This document shows positions 1 to 6,318 of a stretch of DNA of 6,318 nt, piece after piece. Each line of letters begins with the position of its first letter. The first letter of the stretch is position 1. This stretch comes from Fidelibacterota bacterium (GTDB lineage Bacteria; Pseudomonadota; Alphaproteobacteria; Rhodospirillales; Rhodospirillaceae), in contig CANJEU010000138.1 in NCBI GenBank assembly GCA_947473445.1, forward strand, positions 1 to 6,318, written 5' to 3'. Both the position numbers and the translations under genes were made by a program. Below the pieces are notes generated by a model, which searched no databases, was not told where the DNA came from, and was given only the letters and a program-made list of their open reading frames with translations.

Positions 1-11
1 CCCCCTTACGG

Positions 12-27
12 CTTACAAGTTTGTAAG
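12..27. repeat. Short inverted repeat downstream of the TPR-methyltransferase gene
   Basis: CTTACAA and TTGTAAG form perfect 7-base arms around a 2-base centre, lying 28 bases past the stop codon at 55. The centre is too small for a stable RNA hairpin unless the stem is shortened to about five pairs, and no T run follows on the minus strand, so it is not a standard terminator. It could be an operator-like dyad for a gene to the left of the window, or chance. The remaining bases of 1-54 hold no gene that I can support. Confidence 0.25.
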
Positions 28-54
28 GTCTCCGGCGTCGCTAACGTGGCCAGC

Positions 55-1671
55 TCAGGCCTGGAGCAAGCCCACGAGACCGGGAACGTCTTGCCCCAAC
101 GATCGCCGCAGCGTCACCGTACGGGAGGCGACAGCTCGCAGGCCGGCGGAACGGGCTACCTCTTCGACGTAGGCAGGCGCATGACGGAACCGGCCGGTCG
201 CCGCCAGCGCGATGCCGTCGCCGGTCAGGACTTCGATGGAATAGGCCAGCAGTCCGCCCGGCGCCAGTTGGGCGCGCGCGGCGGTCATGAAGGCCGAGAG
301 GTTTCCGAGGTAGGGAAACAGATCGGCCGCGGTCAGAAGTTCGAACGGCCCTTTCAGCAGTGCCAGCCCGTTAACGGCGTCAGCCAGGACGAGCTCGTCA
401 TACAGGTCTTTCCCGCGCGCCAGTTCGATCATGGCGGGCGAGGCATCTACGCCAATCGCGCGTTCGACGGCGAAAGCCTCGCGCAGCGTGCTCATCGTCA
501 AGCCCGTTCCGCAGCCAACGTCGACGACGCCCGTGAAAGTCCGGCGTTCAGGATCATGGTCCTCAATCAAAGTCGTCATTTCCGCAGGCACGCGGTACCC
601 GCGCAAATTGATCTGCTGATTGTCAAATTGCGGCGCGATACGATCAAAGATTTCGCGCGCAAACCCGTCGATGGGCGTTGAAATGGGCTCGCCGTGCAGC
701 GCCGCGAGGAGATGACGCGCTTCTCGATTGTCCGCATTGGCGGCAATGATGCGCTGCAGGGCAAGCTCAGCGGCCGTCTTTTCGTCGCGTGCGGTGTGCA
801 CGGCCGCGAGTATGAAAAGCGCTTCGTCGTTATGCGTTTGATTGGTTACGGCGGTCGCAATCGCGCGCGCCGCCTCTCCGAGTTCACCTTGCTCGGCCAA
901 GGCGCTTCCGAGCAGGATGTGTGCAATTTGGAGCGTCTTATCAACGATCAGCGCGTTTCGCGCCGCCGCGATGGCATCGGCTGTATTGCCCGTACGGAAA
1001 TAGATCAGCCCGAGGTTCACGTGCGCGCGGGCATTCCGAGGGTCGATTTGCAGCGAGCGTTGGAGATGGTCATGAGCTTCGGCCAAGCCGCCCAACGTCA
1101 TCAACAGGCTGCCCAGGGCGAAGAGTGCTGTCGCATTTTGTGGCTCCGTCATGACGGCGCGGCGATAGCAAGCCTCGGCCTTCTTCGGTTCGCCGAGCTC
1201 TACATATGTATCGCCGCGGCCGATCGCCGCCACTGTGCTTGATGGATCGCGTTCGAGTGCGTTCGCATACGCGGTCTCGGCTGTACCATAATTTCCCGCT
1301 TGGACGTGCAAGCGCGCAAGATTGAGCCACACGGCTGGATCACGCGGATCATAGTCAAGGTATCGCTGCAAATAAGCCGCCGCGCGCGCGTGATCACCGA
1401 GCAACCGGTACAGCTCTGCCAGCGCGCTAAGGTACGAAGCGCTTTTTGGCCATTCCAACAGCGCCGCCTCCAGCATTGCGGCCGCCTCGGTCCAGAATCC
1501 GCATTTACGCATGCCTTCCGCCGACACGAGGATCACCTGTTTCTGTCCGGGATACACACCGGGCAAAAGGCGATAAATCTCGGCGGCGTTGTCCACCTCA
1601 CCACGCTGAAGCGCAGCTTTGGCGGCGGCCGAAGCGCTCAAAAAATTCTCGAAAGGGAACGATTTATCCAT
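55..1671 (-). CDS. TPR-repeat protein with C-terminal SAM-dependent methyltransferase
   Basis: This 538-residue protein has two clear parts. Residues about 10-315 are nine consecutive 34-residue tetratricopeptide repeats in unbroken register, with recurring Gly, Ala and Pro positions (for example GNYGTAETAYANALERDP and GGLAEAHDHLQRSLQIDP). Such arrays form a helical superhelix that binds a protein partner. Residues about 335-538 are a class I methyltransferase: FDRIAPQFDN before the domain, SAM-binding motif I VDVGCGTGL (383-391), the acidic residue Asp409 in GVDAS, AADLFPYLG (448-456), and LAPGGLLAYSIE (469-480). The architecture and the RHAPAYVEEVARSAGL segment near the end match the COG4976 group of predicted TPR-containing methyltransferases. 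There is no signal peptide, so it is probably cytoplasmic. The substrate is unknown. Its position behind pseI suggests methylation of a glycan or of the protein carrying it, but the 67-base gap leaves open that it is an unrelated neighbour. The ATG at 1671 has GAGG upstream. Confidence 0.88.
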   Translation of the reverse strand: MDKSFPFENFLSASAAAKAALQRGEVDNAAEIYRLLPGVYPGQKQVILVSAEGMRKCGFWTEAAAMLEAALLEWPKSASYLSALAELYRLLGDHARAAAYLQRYLDYDPRDPAVWLNLARLHVQAGNYGTAETAYANALERDPSSTVAAIGRGDTYVELGEPKKAEACYRRAVMTEPQNATALFALGSLLMTLGGLAEAHDHLQRSLQIDPRNARAHVNLGLIYFRTGNTADAIAAARNALIVDKTLQIAHILLGSALAEQGELGEAARAIATAVTNQTHNDEALFILAAVHTARDEKTAAELALQRIIAANADNREARHLLAALHGEPISTPIDGFAREIFDRIAPQFDNQQINLRGYRVPAEMTTLIEDHDPERRTFTGVVDVGCGTGLTMSTLREAFAVERAIGVDASPAMIELARGKDLYDELVLADAVNGLALLKGPFELLTAADLFPYLGNLSAFMTAARAQLAPGGLLAYSIEVLTGDGIALAATGRFRHAPAYVEEVARSAGLRAVASRTVTLRRSLGQDVPGLVGLLQA

Positions 1672-1738
1672 GCGGCCTCATAAGCCGGTTTGTATATAAA
1701 TGAAAGCTGATGTGAGGGCGCGGCAGCGAGAGTTTACT
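1672..1738 (-). promoter_or_regulatory. 67-base gap with an AT-rich patch before the TPR-methyltransferase gene; possible promoter
   Basis: This is the longest space between genes in the window. Read on the minus strand it contains an AT-rich run with TATATA at 1698-1693, standing out from the GC-rich surroundings, and a GAGG at a plausible ribosome-binding distance from the ATG at 1671. A -10 element there would give a leader of only about 15 bases. I see no convincing -35 box at the usual spacing, no sigma-54 type element, and no hairpin followed by a T run that would end the pse transcript. The downstream gene may therefore be read through from pseI, with or without a weak promoter of its own. 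Confidence 0.2.
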
Positions 1739-2791
1739 CTAGACGAGATCCCAAGCTGCGGGTGTGCCCCTCTTTATCGCCGACTTCACGCTGCGGCCCA
1801 AGAGAAGTTCATAATACTTCGGGGGCAAGCCGAGGCCCGGCCGGATGCACCGCAGGTTCTCGCGTGTTAGGACGTCACCGGGTTGCAGGTCCCTGACGAT
1901 GTAGACCGATCGGCGAAGTCTGCGCGAGTTTTTCTCCTGTTCTACGCAGCCATACTGCACCTTTCCCATGGCCAAATGGGCGCGCTCGGTTTCCACAACC
2001 AATGCGGCCATCTCCTCGGGTTCCATTGAGAAGGCGCTGTCGACACCGCCATCGGCCCGGCGGAGGGTGAAGTGCTTCTCGATCACTGTGGCGCCCAGCG
2101 CCGTGGCGGCCACCGAAGCGCCGATGCCCATCGTATGGTCCGAAAGGCCAATTTGGCAGCCGAACAGGTCGCGCATATGAGGGATTGTGAGCAGATTTGT
2201 ATTTTCCGGCGTCGAGGGATAGGTGCTTGTGCACTTCAGCAGCACCAAATCTCGGCAGCCCGCTTCACGCGCGGCTTGAACGGATTCATCGAGTTCCGCA
2301 ATCGTCGCCATGCCCGTCGACATGATGATCGGCTTGCCTGTAACGGCAACCTTGCGGATCAAATTGACGTCGGTGTTCTCGAAGGACGCGATTTTGTAGC
2401 ACTGCACATTCAAACTCTCGAGGAACTCGAGCGCGGTCTCGTCGAACGGCGTGCTGAAACAAACCATGCCGAGTTTTTCGGCGTGACGCATGATCGGCTC
2501 GTGCCATTCCCACGGCGTGTAGGCCTTCTGGTACAGGCCGTAGAGCGAATCCCCGTTCCATAGGGATTTTTTGTCGTCGATGACAAACCCCTTGTCAGAA
2601 GACTCGATGGTCATCGTGTCGGGGGTGTAGGTCTGAAGCTTCAGTGCGTGAGCGCCTGCTTTCGCGGCGGCGTCGACAATCGTCAAGGCGCGTTCCAGCG
2701 ACTGATTGTGATTGCCGGACATTTCCGCAATTACGAACGGAGGGTGATCCTGGCCGATCGACCGCGATCCGATTTTGAAACTTGAGGTCAT
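1739..2791 (-). CDS. pseI: Pseudaminic acid synthase
   Basis: PseI (EC 2.5.1.97) condenses 2,4-diacetamido-2,4,6-trideoxy-L-altrose with phosphoenolpyruvate to give pseudaminic acid in the cytoplasm. The 350-residue length is normal for the family. Seen in the sequence: a NeuB-type TIM barrel with FVIAEMSGNHNQSLERA near the start, KLQTYTPDTMT at about 51-61, FSTPFDETALEFL at about 112-124, KIASFEN, STGMAT and KCTSTYPS. GLSDH and EKHFTL carry His219 and His240, which by analogy with NeuB bind the metal ion. The C-terminal 60 residues form a SAF (antifreeze-like) domain with RRSVYIVRDLQPGD and IRPGLGLPPKYY. The EMSGNHN, QTYTPDT and PPKYYELLLG segments point to PseI rather than to NeuB (sialic acid) or LegI (legionaminic acid). 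Two starts are possible: a TTG at 2797 and an ATG two codons later at 2791. I chose the ATG; a GAAG about 10 bases upstream of it is a modest ribosome-binding match. The gene follows the formyltransferase stop by 7 bases. Confidence 0.95.
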   Translation of the reverse strand: MTSSFKIGSRSIGQDHPPFVIAEMSGNHNQSLERALTIVDAAAKAGAHALKLQTYTPDTMTIESSDKGFVIDDKKSLWNGDSLYGLYQKAYTPWEWHEPIMRHAEKLGMVCFSTPFDETALEFLESLNVQCYKIASFENTDVNLIRKVAVTGKPIIMSTGMATIAELDESVQAAREAGCRDLVLLKCTSTYPSTPENTNLLTIPHMRDLFGCQIGLSDHTMGIGASVAATALGATVIEKHFTLRRADGGVDSAFSMEPEEMAALVVETERAHLAMGKVQYGCVEQEKNSRRLRRSVYIVRDLQPGDVLTRENLRCIRPGLGLPPKYYELLLGRSVKSAIKRGTPAAWDLV

Positions 2792-2798
2792 TGGCAAT

Positions 2799-3503
2799 CT
2801 ACTTCGGTATGGTTATGCGCACGTCGGCGACGACTGCACCGACTTTGCGTGATGCGCGCGTGAATTCAAGTCGCAGCTTCCCGATCTCGAGAAAGGCCGG
2901 CGGGTAACCCTCGCCGTCCAGCATGCGGATGAGGTCGAAAACTTGATCCAATGAGACCGCCGGTTCAAGCGTGCCGTCGGCCGGCGTACGCCTCTTGAAC
3001 AGCACGGGCTGGCCGCGCTGCGGGCGGGCCTTGGGCCTTTTGGCAATCATGTCCTTGATCATACCTTCGATGACCGTATCCGCGCGGATGAATATTTCTT
3101 CGGCCGTGCCTTGTAAGCTTAAATCCCGTTTAAGATAGATCGGCCCGGCGTCCAAGTCCTTGACGCACTTGATGGCGCTGATCTTGGTCGTGGTGTGCCC
3201 CCGCACAATAAGGTTCTGGAGTGGGCTGCCCCCACGGCCGTATGGCAGGTCGGTCATGTGAAAAATGACGCATGCGAACGACTGATAAACGTCGCTTTTG
3301 ATGATGTGCGACCAATGAGGAAAGAATACGTACTCCGGGTCAATCTTTGCCAGACGGTCTGCTGTAAGTTCGGAAGGATCGGTGATCGCCTCCACCTTCC
3401 GCCCCGTGGCCGCACTGATCCGGCGCGAGAGGTCCCGGTTCCAGGGCCGGCTGCTGGCAATGACGACCGGTCGCGCTGCGCGCGGGCTGCGTTTTTCCGC
3501 CAT
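2799..3503 (-). CDS. Formyltransferase-like protein (Fmt family) of the pseudaminic acid locus
   Basis: This 234-residue protein belongs to the 10-formyl-tetrahydrofolate-dependent formyltransferase superfamily, which includes methionyl-tRNA and amino-sugar N-formyltransferases. It is shorter than true Fmt (about 315 residues). Seen in the sequence: FHMTDLPYGRGGSPLQNLI (81-99) aligns with the family's N-x-H-x-SLLP-x-x-RG loop, giving catalytic His82. LDAGPIYLK (117-125) supplies Asp118. The 36-residue spacing between them equals His108 to Asp144 in E. coli Fmt. The usual catalytic Asn, two residues before the His, is Ile80 here. A reduced C-terminal region starts at FKRRTPADG (169-177), like the Fmt C-terminal domain. 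The N-terminal folate-binding half is short. The start codon overlaps the upstream stop as TAATG, so translation is probably coupled. The location between pseG and pseI suggests it formylates an amino group on the pseudaminic acid pathway. A true Met-tRNA role is unlikely because of the size and context. Confidence 0.8.
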   Translation of the reverse strand: MAEKRSPRAARPVVIASSRPWNRDLSRRISAATGRKVEAITDPSELTADRLAKIDPEYVFFPHWSHIIKSDVYQSFACVIFHMTDLPYGRGGSPLQNLIVRGHTTTKISAIKCVKDLDAGPIYLKRDLSLQGTAEEIFIRADTVIEGMIKDMIAKRPKARPQRGQPVLFKRRTPADGTLEPAVSLDQVFDLIRMLDGEGYPPAFLEIGKLRLEFTRASRKVGAVVADVRITIPK

Positions 3504-5086
3504 TATGCCGCCGGGCCGTGTGGCGCGCGGCGTGAATAGCGCTCGCGCAGGTCAACTGGACTCATGGAAAAGTGGGCCTTGTCGTCGGTTTCGTCATGAA
3601 GGCTCTTGAATCCCAATTTCTCGAATACCGCGCAAGATCCCAGATTTTCGCGCTTCACATGCCCAGTCACTTCATCGATGGGCTCTCCGGCGATGGCCTG
3701 GAGTCCGCGCTCCATGAGGGCCGCACCCCACCCGCGCCCGCGAACCCATGGATCAAGCGAATAATCAATGTTCGCACGCCGGTCGGCGATGTCGAATCTT
3801 ATCTGTCCGACAGGTAGGCCGGCGGCCTCCAGCACCAGAAGGTGCGCCGCCGAATCGCCAAGTTTGGACTCGAACCACCGCAGATGATTTTCCCATAGGA
3901 CGGGCGCGCTGTTGAACGATTGCCGGCGGACCTCAGGGTCGTTCACGAGATGGAAATAAAGGGCGGCGTCTTCGGCGCGCGCAGGGCGCAGATGTAACTT
4001 GCCGATGTCCGTCGGCAGCAAAAGTTCGGCAACCCTCTCGGCCCCGCGGCCATCGGTCAACTGGCGCCCTTTTGTCGCCATATCGTCGCGCGCGGCAGCA
4101 TTGGCAGCCAGGGCGCTCACCGCATCCCGGATGGTTTGCTCGTGCGCCGCCGCGTCAGGTCCTAGGTAGCGTATCACACCCAACCTATCCAAATCTCTGC
4201 TGGCGGGCACCTGGTTGTCCGCGATGCTGACGACGATGGCCGGCACGCCGAGGCAGCAGCGCTCCCAGGTATTACCGCCCCCGGCACCGAGCGCTAGGTC
4301 GGCCCGCTCCAAGAGTTCGACGAGCGTGGGGCGCGGGGCATGCAGGACGATATTGGCGCGCTGTGAAGCAAGCGCCGCGATCGCTGAGGCGTGCGGATTC
4401 ATTGGCCCGACCACAACATCGATAGCAACCTGCGAAAACGCGGGGTGCGCGAGCGCCGTCAAGGTTTTCAGCGTCATGCCCGACAGGTCCGCGCCGCCAT
4501 AGAAGACAAAAATTCTGCGTACGCGCTCGTTTGTCGGGCGCGGGGTCCTCGCTGAATCGGCGTAAGCTTGGTGCAGGAGCGCAAAACGCGGTCCAAGCAA
4601 AGTCTTGCAGTTAGCATTGAGGCGGCCGCGATAGCGAGCCTCGGGATCAAGCGAGAAGTTCTGGTCCAAAAGAATATCCGCAGCGTGGTGTCGCCCCAGG
4701 TCATCCATGGCTAACAGTTTACGGCCGCTGCTCCGCACGATGTTCTCCCAGAGCGGAGACAAAGCGTAGTGATCGGCAACAACCCAGTCGGCCCCTGCGG
4801 GGAGCGCGGCGAGTGTCTCTTCGGCATCCTGTTCCTCGCTGCCACCGAGCCAGGCCGCGTAGTCGCCGGTGCCCACTGGCGGGGCCGCGACCGGGCCCGG
4901 GGCGGGCAGCATGCACACCTCATAGCCGTCCGCGCGCAATATCGCTCCCAGATTTCCAGGGTGGTCGCGGCATATAAAGAGGATGTCCGCGCCGCGCGCC
5001 CGCAGGGCCGCCGCGAGAGACCGGCAGCGCATGACATGACCCGCTCCGATGGTCCCAGACGCGTCGGCGCGGATCGCGACCCTCAT
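3503..5086 (-). CDS. pseG: PseG UDP-sugar hydrolase fused to a GNAT N-acetyltransferase (PseH-like)
   Basis: This 527-residue protein appears to combine two pseudaminic acid steps. Residues 1 to about 355 are a PseG domain, which hydrolyses UDP-2,4-diacetamido-2,4,6-trideoxy-beta-L-altropyranose to UMP and the free sugar in the cytoplasm. Visible PseG features are RADASGTIGAGHVMRC at 6-21, with the conserved GxGH histidine at 17, ADHY at 104-107, MDDLGRHHA at 127-135, and the GT-B-like GAGGGNTWER at 267-276 followed by GVPAIVVS. Residues about 363-510 form a GNAT domain: LRPARAEDA at the start, acetyl-CoA loop RGRGWG at 449-454, and NLGSCAVFEKLGFK near the end. The GNAT part probably performs the preceding PseH N-acetylation of the 4-amino group. 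Stand-alone PseG is about 270-340 residues, so this is a fusion rather than an extended PseG. The frame continues upstream to 5194, but the ATG at 5086 is preferred because it gives an ATGA overlap with the deacetylase stop and places the RADASG strand at the N-terminus. Its TAA stop overlaps the next ATG by one base. Confidence 0.9.
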   Translation of the reverse strand: MRVAIRADASGTIGAGHVMRCRSLAAALRARGADILFICRDHPGNLGAILRADGYEVCMLPAPGPVAAPPVGTGDYAAWLGGSEEQDAEETLAALPAGADWVVADHYALSPLWENIVRSSGRKLLAMDDLGRHHAADILLDQNFSLDPEARYRGRLNANCKTLLGPRFALLHQAYADSARTPRPTNERVRRIFVFYGGADLSGMTLKTLTALAHPAFSQVAIDVVVGPMNPHASAIAALASQRANIVLHAPRPTLVELLERADLALGAGGGNTWERCCLGVPAIVVSIADNQVPASRDLDRLGVIRYLGPDAAAHEQTIRDAVSALAANAAARDDMATKGRQLTDGRGAERVAELLLPTDIGKLHLRPARAEDAALYFHLVNDPEVRRQSFNSAPVLWENHLRWFESKLGDSAAHLLVLEAAGLPVGQIRFDIADRRANIDYSLDPWVRGRGWGAALMERGLQAIAGEPIDEVTGHVKRENLGSCAVFEKLGFKSLHDETDDKAHFSMSPVDLRERYSRRAPHGPAA

Positions 5087-5769
5087 GCGATTGCGCGGCC
5101 CAGAATGAATGCTTCCGCCGCGTCCGCGCCGATAGTTGCGCCACGCCACTTTGCCAGATGCGTGATCGCTTCGTGCGAACGTGGATGAGGCCACGGGCGC
5201 AGTTCGGCTTTGTAAGCCGCGAGCGCGGCCATTTTAGTTTCGATCGTGCTAGAGATATCGACAAAATAGTTGGGCGCGAACGCCGGGCCGGACCCCGGCG
5301 TCATCCATTCGGTACTTGAAGGCACCTCAAAGAAAAGAAGCGTGCGAACCGGGTGGCCTTTCTGAGGGCGGCACGCAGTGAGAACCGCCTCGTGCACGAC
5401 GCGATGGTCTACGTTCAGATCACCCGCGTGGTGAGTCAGCAGCATGGCGGGCTGGTAACGCGCGATCGCGTTCTCAACCGTCTTCACGACGTCCAATAGA
5501 TCGACCGAGTCCATCCGGTTGTCCGCAAAACTTCCATAGCTTGCCGATTTGATGCCAAGAATGCGGCAGGCCTTCTGCGCGGCTTCGCGCCGCTTCTTAG
5601 CGTCAGCAGCCGCTGCCTTGCCGCGGCCCCGCGCGCCAACGCCGTCGGTCATAAAAGCGACGTGAACGGCAAAGCCTTGCTTTCCCAATTTCGCGATCGT
5701 GCCGCCGCACCCGAGGACGTCGTCGTCCGGGTGAGCGGCGACGATCAGCACCGATTGTTTAGAACTCAT
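5083..5769 (-). CDS. PIG-L/LmbE-family zinc-dependent N-deacetylase
   Basis: This 228-residue protein has the usual length for the PIG-L (LmbE-like) family, whose members remove N-acetyl groups from amino sugars using a catalytic zinc. Seen in the sequence: an N-terminal hydrophobic strand leads into AHPDDD (residues 12-17), which matches the family's AHPDD(E) signature. By analogy with MshB, His13 and Asp16 would bind zinc and Asp15 would be the catalytic base. A second motif, GDLNVDH (116-122), supplies the third zinc ligand, His122. A later SSTEW segment (151-155) and a WPHPRSHEA segment (193-201) are typical of the subgroup seen in sugar clusters. No signal peptide is visible, so a cytoplasmic role on a soluble or nucleotide-linked sugar is likely. 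The ATG at 5769 is chosen because the signature starts only a dozen residues later. The stop overlaps the next start as ATGA. Its substrate is not known; given its neighbours, an N-acetyl group of pseudaminic acid or a precursor is the inferred target. Confidence 0.9.
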   Translation of the reverse strand: MSSKQSVLIVAAHPDDDVLGCGGTIAKLGKQGFAVHVAFMTDGVGARGRGKAAAADAKKRREAAQKACRILGIKSASYGSFADNRMDSVDLLDVVKTVENAIARYQPAMLLTHHAGDLNVDHRVVHEAVLTACRPQKGHPVRTLLFFEVPSSTEWMTPGSGPAFAPNYFVDISSTIETKMAALAAYKAELRPWPHPRSHEAITHLAKWRGATIGADAAEAFILGRAIA

Positions 5770-5808
5770 TTCCGCTTTGCCTCGCCCATCATCCCGCGTT
5801 CGAGAGAT

Positions 5809-6318
5809 CTAACCGTTTATGCCGACATCGGCAGCGATACGTTGGGTTTCATTCCAGAAGTGCTCGAAAACGCCCACAAACCGGTTTCCGTCGAAATCTG
5901 CCGTCGGCATGCTACCTGGATTGCTGATCCGCTGAAGGTGTTTGAACTTACCAGCGCCCGAGTTGCACCAAACGAAACCATCGTCGCGATAATCGTAATC
6001 AACTTCGCGCTCCCCCAGCAGGGCCATGCTTGGGGCTTCGCCGCGGTCCTGCATATCGGCGAATACGCCGTACATGGCCAACTGGTCGATGCCCCAGCGC
6101 AAACTCTTGCGCTGGAAGAAGTAGGCAAGATACGCGGCCGTGAGACGGATATACTCGACCGACGGCGCGCTCATGCTGGCCCCGACGATGCAGGCGTTGA
6201 ACTGGTTCCACGGTTCCATCCGGCCCGGGCGGATGCGCATTGAAACATCGAACCCTTTGAGTTGGTCGAACAGCTCCTTCAGATCGATATTTACGATCGC
6301 GTCCACGTCCATCAGCCA
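5809..6318 (-). CDS. Glycosyltransferase-like protein (GT-A fold), 3' part only
   Basis: The reading frame is open to the right edge of the window, so the N-terminal part and the start codon are missing and 169 residues plus a TAG stop are visible. Seen in the sequence: the visible part opens with a WLMDVDAIV segment containing a DVD motif. This looks like the metal- and nucleotide-sugar-binding DxD motif of GT-A glycosyltransferases, where it typically follows a hydrophobic strand. Further on are an FNACIVGAS segment (about residues 40-49) and GIDQLAMYG (about 76-84), which resemble the acceptor-side strand and the conserved DQ of GT8-like nucleotide-diphospho-sugar transferases. No signal peptide or membrane helix is visible in this part. 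It ends 39 bases before the deacetylase gene on the same strand, so it probably belongs to the same locus and may transfer or extend the nonulosonate-containing glycan. The exact family, donor and acceptor cannot be told from this fragment. An internal ATG at 6312 is unlikely to be the true start because it would begin inside the DxD strand. Confidence 0.6.
   Translation of the reverse strand, partial: WLMDVDAIVNIDLKELFDQLKGFDVSMRIRPGRMEPWNQFNACIVGASMSAPSVEYIRLTAAYLAYFFQRKSLRWGIDQLAMYGVFADMQDRGEAPSMALLGEREVDYDYRDDGFVWCNSGAGKFKHLQRISNPGSMPTADFDGNRFVGVFEHFWNETQRIAADVGING

Noticed and set aside
46..681. Long open frame on the plus strand opposite the TPR-methyltransferase gene (211 codons), with similar ones at 694-1242, 2072-2563 and 5662-6243.
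   Set aside because: They lie fully or almost fully antisense to genes with clear motifs, show no recognisable domain, and are rich in Arg, Gly and Gln, as expected from shadows of GC-rich coding sequence.
1674..1688. Possible hairpin over the ribosome-binding site of the TPR-methyltransferase gene (CGGC and GCCG arms around TTATGAG).
   Set aside because: The stem is only four base pairs in a GC-rich sequence, which is expected by chance and too weak to claim as a regulatory structure.
1739..2791. Synthase for sialic acid (NeuB) or legionaminic acid (LegI) instead of PseI.
   Set aside because: The EMSGNHN, QTYTPDT and PPKYYELLLG segments match PseI, and the adjacent PseG hydrolase makes the PseI substrate.
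2799..3503. Housekeeping methionyl-tRNA formyltransferase.
   Set aside because: It is about 80 residues too short, lacks the canonical Asn, and sits inside a sugar operon.
5087..5194. A longer PseG start at 5194 that would add 36 residues.
   Set aside because: The extra segment overlaps the end of the deacetylase gene in another frame, looks unlike any PseG N-terminus, and the ATG at 5086 gives the ATGA overlap and a normal first strand.

Overview
The window looks like part of a chromosomal sugar-modification locus from a flagellated Gram-negative bacterium with high GC content (roughly 60% by eye). An alphaproteobacterium is my best guess, from the base composition, the codon bias and the TPR-methyltransferase family present. 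I cannot name a genus.

All six genes I can support lie on the minus strand, so the region reads from right to left. At the right edge (6318-5809) is the 3' part of a glycosyltransferase-like gene whose start lies outside the window. Next come a PIG-L/LmbE-type zinc N-deacetylase (5769-5083), a fused PseG hydrolase plus GNAT acetyltransferase (5086-3503), a formyltransferase-like protein (3503-2799), pseudaminic acid synthase PseI (2791-1739), and, after a 67-base gap, a TPR-repeat protein ending in a SAM-dependent methyltransferase (1671-55). The four central genes are packed with 4-base and 1-base overlaps and a 7-base gap, which strongly suggests one transcript and coupled translation. The only non-coding stretches are 1-54, 1672-1738 and 5770-5808, all under 70 bases. 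No RNA genes, mobile elements or CRISPR arrays were seen.

Two core steps of pseudaminic acid synthesis are recognisable. PseG removes UDP from the 2,4-diacetamido altropyranose intermediate, and PseI condenses the product with phosphoenolpyruvate. The GNAT domain fused to PseG probably supplies the preceding N-acetylation (the PseH step). PseB, PseC and PseF are not in the window and should be encoded elsewhere. Placing a deacetylase and a formyltransferase among the pse genes suggests that the cell may make an N-formyl variant of pseudaminic acid. The flanking glycosyltransferase and methyltransferase could transfer or further decorate the sugar, most likely on flagellin, but a surface polysaccharide is also possible. 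These last points are inference.
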